Assembly (NCBI GenBank): GCA_902617715.1
Contig: CACMXS010000002.1
Span: 1 to 64,000, forward strand
Direction of reading: 5' to 3'
Source: an uncultured Pelagibacteraceae bacterium
Lineage (GTDB): Bacteria; Pseudomonadota; Alphaproteobacteria; Pelagibacterales; Pelagibacteraceae
Length of the DNA stretch: 64,000 nt
The notes under the pieces were generated by a model. The model was not told the DNA's origin and made no database searches. It saw only the letters and a program-made list of their open reading frames with translations. Numbering within the stretch: the stretch's first letter is position 1; each line of letters starts with the position of its first letter. The position numbers and the translations under genes are program-made. Positions 19,887 to 29,802 of the stretch are shown piece after piece.

Positions 19887-20827
19887 AATTGAGTGTATCT
19901 CTTATAATTCTTTTCAAAATCACTTAATGTAATTTTTAATCCTTTAACAAGAGATGTTTTAGAACACCAACCTAATTTCTTCGCCAAGCTTACATCTAAT
20001 ATTTTTCTCGGTGTACCATTTAGAGACTTATTAATTCTTTTTATCTTTAATTTTACATTCAACAATTTCATTATAATCTTTGCATACTCAATAATTGAAT
20101 AATCTTTTTGTGTACCAATATTTATTAATGATTCTTTTGTTTTCTTATTTACAAAAAAAATAATTGCATCGGCAATATCATCTACAAAAATTAACTCCCT
20201 TTTTGTTTTTCCATTACCCCATATTTTAATTTCTTTTCTATAATTAACTTTTGCTTCATAAATTTTTCTTATCAAGGCAGCAATAAAATGAGAACTTTCA
20301 AAATCATAATTATCATTTGGTCCAAAAGTATTACATGGCATTAGACTTTTATAATTAGTGCCATATTGTTGATTATAAAATTCACACATTTTTACTCCTG
20401 AGATTTTTGCTATTGCATAGGCCTCATTTGTTTTTTCCAATTCTGAGGATAATAGATATTTTTCTTTAATGGGTTGTTTTGAAAATTTTGGATAAACACA
20501 ACTTGAACCTAAGAAAATTAAATTTTTAATCCCATTTAAAAATGATTGATGGATCAAATTATTTTGAATTTGTAAATTATCATAAATAAACTCTGCACTT
20601 TTGTTTTTATTTTCTTTAATTCCACCTACTTTGGCAGCAACAATAATTACAACTTCTGGTTTTTTTTGTTTCAAAAAATTTGCAACTTTATTTTGATCTC
20701 TTAAATCTAACTTATCTTTATTTGCAGTAATGATATTTTTATAACCAAATTTTTTAAATTTTCTTAATGTAGCAGATCCAACTAATCCATTATGACCTGT
20801 TAAAAAAATTTTTTTATTTATGTTCAT
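19883..20827 (-). CDS. fcl: GDP-L-fucose synthase-like epimerase/reductase
   Basis: FLTGHNGLVGSATLRKFKKFGYKNIITANKDKLDLRDQ, FLGSSCVYPKFSKQPIKEKYLL, YGTNYKSLMPCNTFGPNDNYD. Confidence 0.92.
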   Translation of the reverse strand: MNINKKIFLTGHNGLVGSATLRKFKKFGYKNIITANKDKLDLRDQNKVANFLKQKKPEVVIIVAAKVGGIKENKNKSAEFIYDNLQIQNNLIHQSFLNGIKNLIFLGSSCVYPKFSKQPIKEKYLLSSELEKTNEAYAIAKISGVKMCEFYNQQYGTNYKSLMPCNTFGPNDNYDFESSHFIAALIRKIYEAKVNYRKEIKIWGNGKTKRELIFVDDIADAIIFFVNKKTKESLINIGTQKDYSIIEYAKIIMKLLNVKLKIKRINKSLNGTPRKILDVSLAKKLGWCSKTSLVKGLKITLSDFEKNYKRYTQF

Positions 20828-21563
20828 TTTTAAAGAATTTATATTTTAAAATCGTAAAAAGTGCAAAAAGACCGTCTGTGAGTTTTATTTTTTTTCCTTC
20901 ATCATATGATCTTCCTCTATAACTTATTGGAATTTCAATAATAGAATATTTCAGATTAGCAATCTTCGTAGTTATCTCTGGGCAAAATGAAAAATTTTTT
21001 TCAAATAGATGAATTTGATCAAAGACATTTCTAGTAAAAACTTTATAACACGTATGAGCATCTGTTAGTTTTTGGTTATTAAACAAATTAGAAATAATTG
21101 TCATCACATGGTTTCCAAAAATTCTAAATAATGAGGTAAAACCATCCGCATTATATCTTTTTTTTCCTAATACCCTTGAGCCATAAACTACTTCAGTTTT
21201 TTTTTTAATTATTGGTTCAATTAATTTATAATAATCGTGAGGATCATACTCTAAATCAGCATCTTGTATAATAATTATATCTCCAGATATATATTTTTTT
21301 GCTGTTATAATTGCAGCTCCTTTGCCCTGATTTTTTTCGTGTTTTAATATTAAATTTTCACTTTCAAAATTAAAGTTGGAAATTTTTTTAAATGATTTAT
21401 CAATAGAACCATCATCAACAATAATTATTTGTTTATTTATATTTTTTATTTCCTCAATTTTAGACAATAATTCTGTTATAGTATTCTCTTCATTATATAC
21501 TGGAATTATTATGGTAACATTAATTAACATAGTAGAATTATTTATTTTATCTTTTGTTACCAA
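20814..21563 (-). CDS. Family 2 glycosyltransferase (polyprenyl-phosphate sugar transferase type)
   Basis: VTIIIPVYNEENTITELLSKIE, IIIVDDGSIDKS, GDIIIIQDADLEYDPHDYYKLI. Confidence 0.9.
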   Translation of the reverse strand: MVTKDKINNSTMLINVTIIIPVYNEENTITELLSKIEEIKNINKQIIIVDDGSIDKSFKKISNFNFESENLILKHEKNQGKGAAIITAKKYISGDIIIIQDADLEYDPHDYYKLIEPIIKKKTEVVYGSRVLGKKRYNADGFTSLFRIFGNHVMTIISNLFNNQKLTDAHTCYKVFTRNVFDQIHLFEKNFSFCPEITTKIANLKYSIIEIPISYRGRSYDEGKKIKLTDGLFALFTILKYKFFKNEHK

Positions 21564-23181
21564 TTACGTTTACCACATTTTTGGACAAATAATACTTTCT
21601 AAATATAAAAAAATTTATACAAATTTTAAAATAAAATTTTTAGATAACGTATTAACCTTTATAATTGGTTTTGTTTTCATAAGTTTAGTTGCATTAATTT
21701 CAAATTTTTTTACATCTCTTAACCAATACTTTAATTCTTTAATATACTTAATTATATTATTGATAGGAATTTTCTTTTTAAAAAAGGATATTTTCAAATC
21801 TGAAACTTTAAAGTTTTTATTATTAATCTCACTTTTAACCTCAAGCTTAATAATTTATTCTGATGTATACAGACCAGATGCTTACTTATATCATCTACCA
21901 TATATATCTATTTTAAATAACAACGAAATTATAATTGGTTTAAATAATATTCATTTTAGATACGGTTTAGTCTCTATTCTTCAATACACTTCAGCATTAA
22001 ATTTTAATATCTTAACTAATGAAAAAGGAATTTTAATTCCCATAGCTTCAATCGTATCAACATTAATTTATTACTTTTATATGATTTTAATAAGAACAGT
22101 TAAATCAAAAAAAATTACTTATAACTCATTATTTTCATTTTCTATTTTGATTTATATTGTTTATAAAATAATAAGATATTCAGAATATGGAAATGATGCT
22201 CTACCAGCATTATTAACTTTTTATCTTATATCAAAAATTTTAGAAAATGAATTTATTAAAGATAACTTTAATATTATTTGTTTATTAAGTGTTTTTATTT
22301 TTTTAAATAAAACGACTATGATGATAATTTTGATAATACCATTAATCATTTTTTTTAAAGAAAAAAAATACAAAGAGTTTCAAAATATTTTTTTTTCAAT
22401 ACCAACATTGCTACTTCTTTTGTGGTTTTTTAAAAATTTTTTAATAACAGGGTGCTTGGTATACCCACTTCATTATACTTGTGTTGAAACACAATGGACA
22501 AATATAAAAAAAACTGAAATTATGGCTATTAAAGCTGAGTCTTGGTCAAAAGGTTGGCCACAAAATAAAAAAGAATTAACTTTTAAAAGTTTTAATAAAA
22601 ATTTTTCTTGGCTCAAAGCTTGGTCAGAAAAACATTTGATATATATCTTAAAAATAATTTTACCATATTTAGGTCTTTTATTTTTGATTTCAATCATATC
22701 TTCTGGACGATTTAAGAGGGCTAATTTTGACAATCATAAAATTTCGATTCCTTTTGTTGTTTCATTTTTAGGAAGTATAATTTTTTTCTTAAAATTTCCA
22801 TTATATAGATATGGTTATGGTTACTTAATTTCTTTTATTTCTTTACTGTTTTGTTTTTACAATATTAATAATTTACACGAAGGTAGGTTGTTTAATATAT
22901 TTAAAATTATAATAATAATTGCACCTATAATTTTTTTTACTAAACAATCTTTAAGAATTTACGAAAATTTTTCTTCAAAAACAATCTGGCCTGAGTTTCA
23001 AAAAGTTTTAAGTAAAGAAGATGTTAAAAAGAATATAATTTTAAATCAAAATGGCCTGATGGTCTATAAAGACTCAAATGATTGTTTTTATACAAATGAG
23101 ATATGTTCTCAATATGATTTAGATGAAAATTTAATTGTTAAAAAAGTAAAAAAATATTTTATACTTGAAATTAAAAAATAA
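21511..23181 (+). CDS. Polytopic membrane protein of surface polysaccharide region, unknown function
   Basis: Many TM segments; ATG at 21511 chosen over track start 21376, which lies antisense in the GT2 gene. Confidence 0.65.
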   Translation: MVTLINIVELFILSFVTNYVYHIFGQIILSKYKKIYTNFKIKFLDNVLTFIIGFVFISLVALISNFFTSLNQYFNSLIYLIILLIGIFFLKKDIFKSETLKFLLLISLLTSSLIIYSDVYRPDAYLYHLPYISILNNNEIIIGLNNIHFRYGLVSILQYTSALNFNILTNEKGILIPIASIVSTLIYYFYMILIRTVKSKKITYNSLFSFSILIYIVYKIIRYSEYGNDALPALLTFYLISKILENEFIKDNFNIICLLSVFIFLNKTTMMIILIIPLIIFFKEKKYKEFQNIFFSIPTLLLLLWFFKNFLITGCLVYPLHYTCVETQWTNIKKTEIMAIKAESWSKGWPQNKKELTFKSFNKNFSWLKAWSEKHLIYILKIILPYLGLLFLISIISSGRFKRANFDNHKISIPFVVSFLGSIIFFLKFPLYRYGYGYLISFISLLFCFYNINNLHEGRLFNIFKIIIIIAPIIFFTKQSLRIYENFSSKTIWPEFQKVLSKEDVKKNIILNQNGLMVYKDSNDCFYTNEICSQYDLDENLIVKKVKKYFILEIKK

Positions 23182-23193
23182 TTTAATCTAACC

Positions 23194-23934
23194 TTATAAT
23201 TTAAATTGAGTCAGCTTGTATAAAAGCTTATATAAATAAATGAATATAAAATTAATTTTATAATATTCATAATAAATTTTAATATCTTCCAAAAATTTTT
23301 TAAAAAAATTTTTTGAAGATGTACTTAAACCTCCCAAAGTCATATTGACTGAATAATGATTAGTCATCAAAATCTTTAATCTTTTAATTTTCATCATTCT
23401 CAAAATGTAATCAGCATCTGAGGAAATATCATAGGCTATATTGTACTTTCCTATTTTATTTATAATATTTTTACTGATATAAAGTCCTGTGTGAGGAATT
23501 TTAAAAGTTGAAAAAAAAGATATATTTTTATTTGTTTTCCAAGTTCTAATAATTTTATTTTTTTTTGAAAAAACACATCCACTCACTAAAACATCATAAT
23601 TAGCTTGTTTTAATTTATTTTTAAAAATTTTTAATATATTTTTTGAATAAAATATATCACCAGAATGTAAACAGACGATATATTTTCCATTACAAATTTT
23701 TAACCCATTATTAAGACCATCGTATAAATTTTTATCTCCCAGTTGTTTTTTTTTTATATTATTTGATTTAAAGTTTTTTATTAATTCAAAAGTTTTATCA
23801 TCAGAAAAACCATCTACAATTATATGTTCATAATCTTTACATGTTTGATTTTTAACACTTTTTAATGTTTTTAAAATCTTTGTTTCAGAATTTTTGACTA
23901 TTGTTAAAATTGAAAAAAAAGGTTTTTTTATCAT
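23194..23934 (-). CDS. Family 2 glycosyltransferase
   Basis: FFSILTIVKNSETKILKTLKSVKNQTCKDYEHIIVDGFSDDKT. Confidence 0.92.
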   Translation of the reverse strand: MIKKPFFSILTIVKNSETKILKTLKSVKNQTCKDYEHIIVDGFSDDKTFELIKNFKSNNIKKKQLGDKNLYDGLNNGLKICNGKYIVCLHSGDIFYSKNILKIFKNKLKQANYDVLVSGCVFSKKNKIIRTWKTNKNISFFSTFKIPHTGLYISKNIINKIGKYNIAYDISSDADYILRMMKIKRLKILMTNHYSVNMTLGGLSTSSKNFFKKFLEDIKIYYEYYKINFIFIYLYKLLYKLTQFKL

Positions 23935-24017
23935 TTTTGATTTACAAAAATTAAATTTTATTCTGATTTAAAAAATATTTTTATTAATTTGCTTCAAAAG
24001 TTTTGTAATAAAAATAT

Positions 24018-25055
24018 CTAAATACTTAATTTATTAATTCTATTAATTTCCTCAGTTACCATATCTTTTACAAGTGATCGAATGTTATGTTTAGGTGTCC
24101 ATTTAAGTTCTTTTCTTGCTTTACTAGAGTTTCCCATTAAAGAATTTACTTCTGTAGGTCTAAAATATCTTTTATCAATTGATATTATATTTTTGTCATT
24201 CCAAAAAGCTTTTTCACTAAGTCCCTTTCCTTTCCAAAAAATTTTGATACCCAATTCTTCGCAAACTAAATCTATAAAATATTTTACTGTATATTGTTTT
24301 CCAGATGAAATTACATAATCTTTTGGTTGTTTTGCTTGTAACATTTTCCACATTGCTTTTACATAATCTTCAGCATGACCCCAATCTCTTTTCGCATATA
24401 GATTTCCTAAGTATAACTTTCCTTCACCTTCCAAAAATATTTTGCATAAACCCATAACTATTTTTCTTGTTACAAATGTTTCTCCTCTAAGTGGACTCTC
24501 GTGATTAAACAAAATTCCATTACAAGCAAATATATTATAAGCTTCTCTATAATTGACCGTTATCCAATGCGAATACAATTTTGCTATTCCATAAGGGCTA
24601 CGTGGATAAAATTTAGTCTTCTCATTTTGTGGAGGTTTAGATGCTCCAAACATTTCCGAAGTACCTGCTTGGTAAAATTTAACTTTATTTTGTATTCTTA
24701 ATGTAAGTATTGCATCTAAGATTCTCAATGTTCCTAAAGCTGTTACATTTGCGGTATATTCAGGCACATCAAAAGATACCCCAACATGTGATTGTGCTCC
24801 AAGATTATAGATTTCATCAGGTTTAATTTTTTCAATAATTTTTAATACGGACAGGGAATCTGTTAAGTCTCCATGATGTAAAAAAAAGTTTGTTTTTTTA
24901 TGAGGATCTAAATAAATATCATCAACTCTCTGAGTGTTTAGTGAAGAACTTCTTCTTTTTACCCCATGGACAATATAGTTTTTTTTTAATAAAAATTTCG
25001 CAAGATATGCACCGTCTTGTCCAGTTATACCAAAAATCAGTGCTTTTTTTTTCAT
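24018..25055 (-). CDS. gmd: GDP-mannose 4,6-dehydratase
   Basis: ALIFGITGQDGAYLAKFLLKKNYIVHGVKRRSSSLNTQRVDDIY, YNLGAQSHVGVSF, GTSEMFG, SPYGIAKLYSHWI. Confidence 0.96.
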   Translation of the reverse strand: MKKKALIFGITGQDGAYLAKFLLKKNYIVHGVKRRSSSLNTQRVDDIYLDPHKKTNFFLHHGDLTDSLSVLKIIEKIKPDEIYNLGAQSHVGVSFDVPEYTANVTALGTLRILDAILTLRIQNKVKFYQAGTSEMFGASKPPQNEKTKFYPRSPYGIAKLYSHWITVNYREAYNIFACNGILFNHESPLRGETFVTRKIVMGLCKIFLEGEGKLYLGNLYAKRDWGHAEDYVKAMWKMLQAKQPKDYVISSGKQYTVKYFIDLVCEELGIKIFWKGKGLSEKAFWNDKNIISIDKRYFRPTEVNSLMGNSSKARKELKWTPKHNIRSLVKDMVTEEINRINKLSI

Positions 25056-26347
25056 TTATTTAAATATGTTTTTGACATTCTTTTATCAGTTATAAGTAAA
25101 TTTGAAAATCCTAACAATGATCCTATAAAATACCAATAAATAATTCCAAAATAAGTACTAAATATAGATCCGGTAGGTCTTGGTAAAAAAATGAAAACTA
25201 CAATAAAATAGAAAATAACTTTACATAGTGCATCTTTTTTTGATTCATTTGTTTTAAAATCTCTTAATAAATAGAAAACAAATAAAATAAAAATAGAAAA
25301 ACCTATTAATCCAGTATCAATCAATATTTCTAAATTATAATTATGAGGATGTGTTGAGCAAACCTTATATCTTGTTAATTCACTAATTTTTTTTGTTTCA
25401 TAATTTTTACACTTTATTCTAAAAGATTTGAAGCCGTTTCCAAAAATTGGCTTTTCAGACACCATCTGAGCACCAGCATTATAATGTAATCCCCAAGGCG
25501 TTAATTTTAATGTTTCAATAAAATTAGGTTGATCTAAAATAATTAACTTTTTGATATCACCATAATATCTTGCTTTGGTTGATTCTTTAACTACAAAACT
25601 TATTAGAATAATTGAAGAAATCAATATGAGCAAAACACTAAAAAAGTTTTTCAAATTAAACTTAATAGTATTCAAATAAAACACAATAGTAAGAGCTAAT
25701 GACAACAATAATGCAGACCTCTCACCAGAAAGAAAAACTATTATCAGAATAAGAATTGGAAATATATTTATAGAATTATTCTTAAAAAATATTTTAAAAA
25801 GAATAAATGATGAAAAAATTATTGTCGAAAAATAACCACCAAAAATTAATTCAGAACCAAATAAACCAGAAAATCTTTGACACTCATTGGTAGTATAATT
25901 GCAAAAAGAACCTTTTAATCCAATAAAATTTGTACCAGTAAAATATTGTTTTAAAAAATCCAACAAAATAATGAGAATAAAAAAAAATAAATAAATTAAG
26001 TTTTTTTTAATAAATTCCTTATCAGCTCTTGAATAAACGAATGTAATTGCATTAAAAATCAAAAAAAATTTAAATAAGAAAATTGTTTTTATCAAAACTT
26101 CAATATTTTTATTTAATATAAGATTTTGAAAAAATATATATAAAAAAAATATCAATAGTAAAACATTATATTTTTTGTTTAAAAAATTATATTTTATTTT
26201 TATTGACAAGATTAAAAACAGCAAAGAAATACTTATAGTTATAAAATTCAAAATAAAAGATCTAAAAAAGAAAAAAATTGGAAAAAAAATAACTAGATAA
26301 TAAAGAGTTTTTTCTAAAGGACTTATTTTTTTTTCTAAGATAGTCAA
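25052..26347 (-). CDS. O-antigen ligase/polymerase-like membrane protein
   Basis: Polytopic; LSGERSALLLSLALT and CSTHPHNYNLEILIDTGLIGFSIF motifs of WaaL/Wzy family. Confidence 0.82.
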   Translation of the reverse strand: MTILEKKISPLEKTLYYLVIFFPIFFFFRSFILNFITISISLLFLILSIKIKYNFLNKKYNVLLLIFFLYIFFQNLILNKNIEVLIKTIFLFKFFLIFNAITFVYSRADKEFIKKNLIYLFFFILIILLDFLKQYFTGTNFIGLKGSFCNYTTNECQRFSGLFGSELIFGGYFSTIIFSSFILFKIFFKNNSINIFPILILIIVFLSGERSALLLSLALTIVFYLNTIKFNLKNFFSVLLILISSIILISFVVKESTKARYYGDIKKLIILDQPNFIETLKLTPWGLHYNAGAQMVSEKPIFGNGFKSFRIKCKNYETKKISELTRYKVCSTHPHNYNLEILIDTGLIGFSIFILFVFYLLRDFKTNESKKDALCKVIFYFIVVFIFLPRPTGSIFSTYFGIIYWYFIGSLLGFSNLLITDKRMSKTYLNK

Positions 26348-26460
26348 TTTTAAAACAAATTTTTAGATATATTAATATTTTTTTTATTACAATTCATATA
26401 ATATAAAATTTGATATAAAACCAATGATTTTTATTTTCTAACAAACCAGAATTAAAAGGT

Positions 26461-27459
26461 ATGAATATATTATATTTTTCATTTTTTTTTATTTGTTCTT
26501 TAATTTCGTTGTATCTAGTTCAGCAAATATCTATCAAATATAATTTTTATGATTTACCTGATAAAAAAAAAATTCATAAAAAAAAAGTCACAAAATCTGC
26601 TGGATTGGTATTAATACCAATCATACTTTTAAATATGGTATTTTTTAAATATGATTTTCATATTTTTTACTTCTTGCTTTTTTTAATTTGTGTAGTTTTT
26701 TTAGGTTTTATAGACGATATAATAAACCTGGCGGCATCAAAAAAATTACTTATTTTATTTTTGTTATTATCTTTATTTGTAATCGAGATATTAAGAATTG
26801 ATACTTTAGGATATTTGTTTAATAGAGAAATTAATTTAAATATTTTTTCTATACCTTTTACAATTTTATGTCTCTTACTAATAATAAACTCATTTAACTA
26901 TTTTGATGGTCTCGATGGATTATTGGGCTCATTAACTTTAATTTCAGTCGTTTATTTTTTATATTTTATCCAAGGTCAATTAGCTATTTTTCTTTTAAGT
27001 GTCATAATTTATTTGACAATCTTTCTTTTTTTTAATTTTGGTATCTTACCTAAACAATTTATGGGGGACTCGGGTAGCCTTGGCTTAGGTTTTATAGTTT
27101 CATTCTTAGCTATCTATTCATCTCAAATAGAAAAAAGTATCATGCCTTCATTCATAATATGGCCTTTAGCTTTTTTTGTTTATGAATTTCTTTTAATAAA
27201 CCTTATAAGAATAAAAATTAAAAAAAATATCTTTTCACGAGACTTAAATTTCATATTTAATATTTTAGCTCATAAACATGGAAATCTTAATTCAGTTATA
27301 ATTTGCATTTGCATCCAAATATTTTTTTGTTTTCATGGTATCTTTTTAGAAAAATTTGATTTAAATAATTTATCTATTATTTTATTTTGTTTGTACTTTG
27401 TTGTTTACTTAATTTTAAGAATTATTCAGTTTAACAAATATTACAAAAATAAAACATGA
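26461..27459 (+). CDS. Undecaprenyl-phosphate sugar-1-phosphate transferase (MraY/WecA family)
   Basis: GFIDDIINL, NSFNYFDGLDGLLG, PKQFMGDSGSLGLGF, LAHKHGN. Confidence 0.9.
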   Translation: MNILYFSFFFICSLISLYLVQQISIKYNFYDLPDKKKIHKKKVTKSAGLVLIPIILLNMVFFKYDFHIFYFLLFLICVVFLGFIDDIINLAASKKLLILFLLLSLFVIEILRIDTLGYLFNREINLNIFSIPFTILCLLLIINSFNYFDGLDGLLGSLTLISVVYFLYFIQGQLAIFLLSVIIYLTIFLFFNFGILPKQFMGDSGSLGLGFIVSFLAIYSSQIEKSIMPSFIIWPLAFFVYEFLLINLIRIKIKKNIFSRDLNFIFNILAHKHGNLNSVIICICIQIFFCFHGIFLEKFDLNNLSIILFCLYFVVYLILRIIQFNKYYKNKT

Positions 27460-27525
27460 GTATTAAAACAATTTATTTCAAATTATCAAAATCTATGTTA
27501 GGTAAATCTATAACCTTGAGACAAA

Positions 27526-28695
27526 ATGAAAATTGGAATAATAACATACGATATACCTCATAAAAAAACTCAAGACATTATACATAAGCTCTTGAATTCA
27601 GAGTATAAAATTGAAAAATTAATTTTTTCAAAATTTCAAAAATATAAAAAAAAATTTAACCCTATTTTTTCTCACAGACCTCCACAATTCAATAATATTG
27701 ATACGAATGAAATTTTAAAAAAACATAATATTAAAAAAATTTCTATTGATGAAAAAAATCCCTATAAGAATTGTGATATAGTTCTAATTGGTGGATCTAA
27801 ATTACTTATACCAAAATATATTGAAAAAAATTTAATTCTCAACTGCCACTCAGGATTAATACCAAAAGTAAGAGGATTGGATAGTTTTAAATGGGCAATT
27901 CATAATAATTTTGAGATGGGAAATACTTTGCATTTTATAGACAATGATACTGATTTAGGAAAAATTGTTCATCAGACAAAAACCCCATTATATAAAGATG
28001 ATACTATTTTTACATTTGCCTCAAGACACTATGACTCTGAAATTAATATACTTGTAAATTTTGAGAAATTTATTAATAAAAAAAAATTTAAAAATCTAAA
28101 TTTGACTAAAAAAAAACCAACAAAAAGAATGCCAATAAATATTGAAAAAAATTTAGCTACTAAATTTGAAAATTATAAAATGAAATTTGCTAAATCAAAG
28201 AAAATAAAAAAAATTTTTATTAAAGATGAATATATCGATGATCTAAGTTATTCAAATATTAGAAATATAAAATATGGAAAAAATTGTAAAATAGTAAATC
28301 CTACTAACTTATTTGAATGTATTTTAGGTGATAATGTTTTTATTGGTCCTTTTACAGAAATTCAAAAGAATGTTTTAATAGGAGATAATACAAAAATATC
28401 ATCACATTCATTTATTTGTGAACTTGTCACGATTGGAAAAAAATGTTTTATCGGTCATGGTGTATGCTTTGTTAATGATAAATTTAAAGGAGGTAAACTT
28501 GGTGGAAGTATTGCTAATTGGGAAAAAACTAATATTGGAAATAATGTATTAATCGGTTCCAATTCAACGATATTACCGGTAAATATTTGTGATAACGTGA
28601 TTATTGGATCGGGAAGTGTTGTAACAAAAAATATTAAAAAATCAGGTGTATATGCAGGAAATCCAGCAAAATTTTTAAAAAGACTAAAGACTTAG
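27526..28695 (+). CDS. Fusion: N-terminal formyltransferase-like domain + C-terminal left-handed beta-helix acyltransferase
   Basis: N-half NCHSGLIPKVRGLDSFKWAI...DNDTDLGKIV; C-half hexapeptide repeats GDNVFIGPFTEIQKNVLIGDNTKISSHSFIC...IGNNVLIGSNSTILPVNICDNVIIGSGSVVTKNI. Confidence 0.88.
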   Translation: MKIGIITYDIPHKKTQDIIHKLLNSEYKIEKLIFSKFQKYKKKFNPIFSHRPPQFNNIDTNEILKKHNIKKISIDEKNPYKNCDIVLIGGSKLLIPKYIEKNLILNCHSGLIPKVRGLDSFKWAIHNNFEMGNTLHFIDNDTDLGKIVHQTKTPLYKDDTIFTFASRHYDSEINILVNFEKFINKKKFKNLNLTKKKPTKRMPINIEKNLATKFENYKMKFAKSKKIKKIFIKDEYIDDLSYSNIRNIKYGKNCKIVNPTNLFECILGDNVFIGPFTEIQKNVLIGDNTKISSHSFICELVTIGKKCFIGHGVCFVNDKFKGGKLGGSIANWEKTNIGNNVLIGSNSTILPVNICDNVIIGSGSVVTKNIKKSGVYAGNPAKFLKRLKT

Positions 28696-29802
28696 ATTTA
28701 GAAATTCTCTCATTATAAGCCATCTTTTTTCTGATGTATGGTCTCTTAAAATTCTTTCATTTCCTTTTTTAGCAAAGTTCTCAGCTAAATTTAAATTATT
28801 TAACATTTCTTTAATCTTTAAAATTGCTTCATGTGTATTTTTGTATGTAATTATTTCATCATCTGAAAAAAAATCTTTTAAATTATCTTTATAATCAGTT
28901 ATTAAACAACATCCCAATCCTAAAACTTCAAATAATCTCATATTTGCTGCTTCTTTTTTAGCATTTTCTATATGAAAGTTAATTGAAATTTTTGAATTTG
29001 CTAAAACATTATACATTTCATTACCATAAACGGGACTAAAACTTTTTTTTTTCAAATTATTTAATGAAAATATATAATCAAAAGTTTTTGTAAAACCTTT
29101 TGTAAGGAAAAAATAAAAGATTGATAAAATTATTTTTAAATAAGATCTACTATCAGATATATATAATCTTATGTTAAATTCCTTTGCAATTTTATTCAAA
29201 AAGATGACTCTATTAAAATGACCTTTGTTATCAATGCTTCCAGAATAAACTAAATTATACTTTCTAGAAGAAAAATTTTTAACTTTTATTTTTTCTAAAA
29301 TTTTTTTATTAAATGAATGCGGCATATATAAACTTTTAATTTCATTTTTTTTATAAAAGATCATACTTTTTTTTAAACATGTCAAAACACCGACTGAGTC
29401 TTTGGCTATCTTAATATTATTTTCTCCTGTTCCATCATAGAAAAAAAATTTAAATCTTTTTATTTTATCAAAAATTTTTGATAAAAAATGGGTATTTTGA
29501 AAAAAAATAATATCAGGATTTTCCTTAACAATTTGTCTGTATAATATGTTTTCTAAAGTAAGATCTTTTGTCAACCCATTTTCATGACACCATTTTTTTT
29601 GTAAGAATAAGTCATTCGAAATTAACTGTATAACTTCAAAGTCTTTGAAAGTTTCTTTTACATTTAATGACCAAGAAAAGTTTTTATCTAAAATTTTTTT
29701 TTTATGTTCATCAAATGATAAACTTAAAATAGACTTATCTTTATAAATCTCATTTTTTAGATCTTTATAAATATCAAATATATGTAAAAACTTTTTTTTC
29801 AA
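28684..29802 (-). CDS. Glycosyltransferase family 1-like (CgeB-type)
   Basis: NLVYSGSIDNKGHFNRVIFLN, KISINFHIENAKKEAANMRLFEVLGLGCCLITDYKDNLKDFF. Confidence 0.78.
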   Translation of the reverse strand: MKKKFLHIFDIYKDLKNEIYKDKSILSLSFDEHKKKILDKNFSWSLNVKETFKDFEVIQLISNDLFLQKKWCHENGLTKDLTLENILYRQIVKENPDIIFFQNTHFLSKIFDKIKRFKFFFYDGTGENNIKIAKDSVGVLTCLKKSMIFYKKNEIKSLYMPHSFNKKILEKIKVKNFSSRKYNLVYSGSIDNKGHFNRVIFLNKIAKEFNIRLYISDSRSYLKIILSIFYFFLTKGFTKTFDYIFSLNNLKKKSFSPVYGNEMYNVLANSKISINFHIENAKKEAANMRLFEVLGLGCCLITDYKDNLKDFFSDDEIITYKNTHEAILKIKEMLNNLNLAENFAKKGNERILRDHTSEKRWLIMREFLNLSL

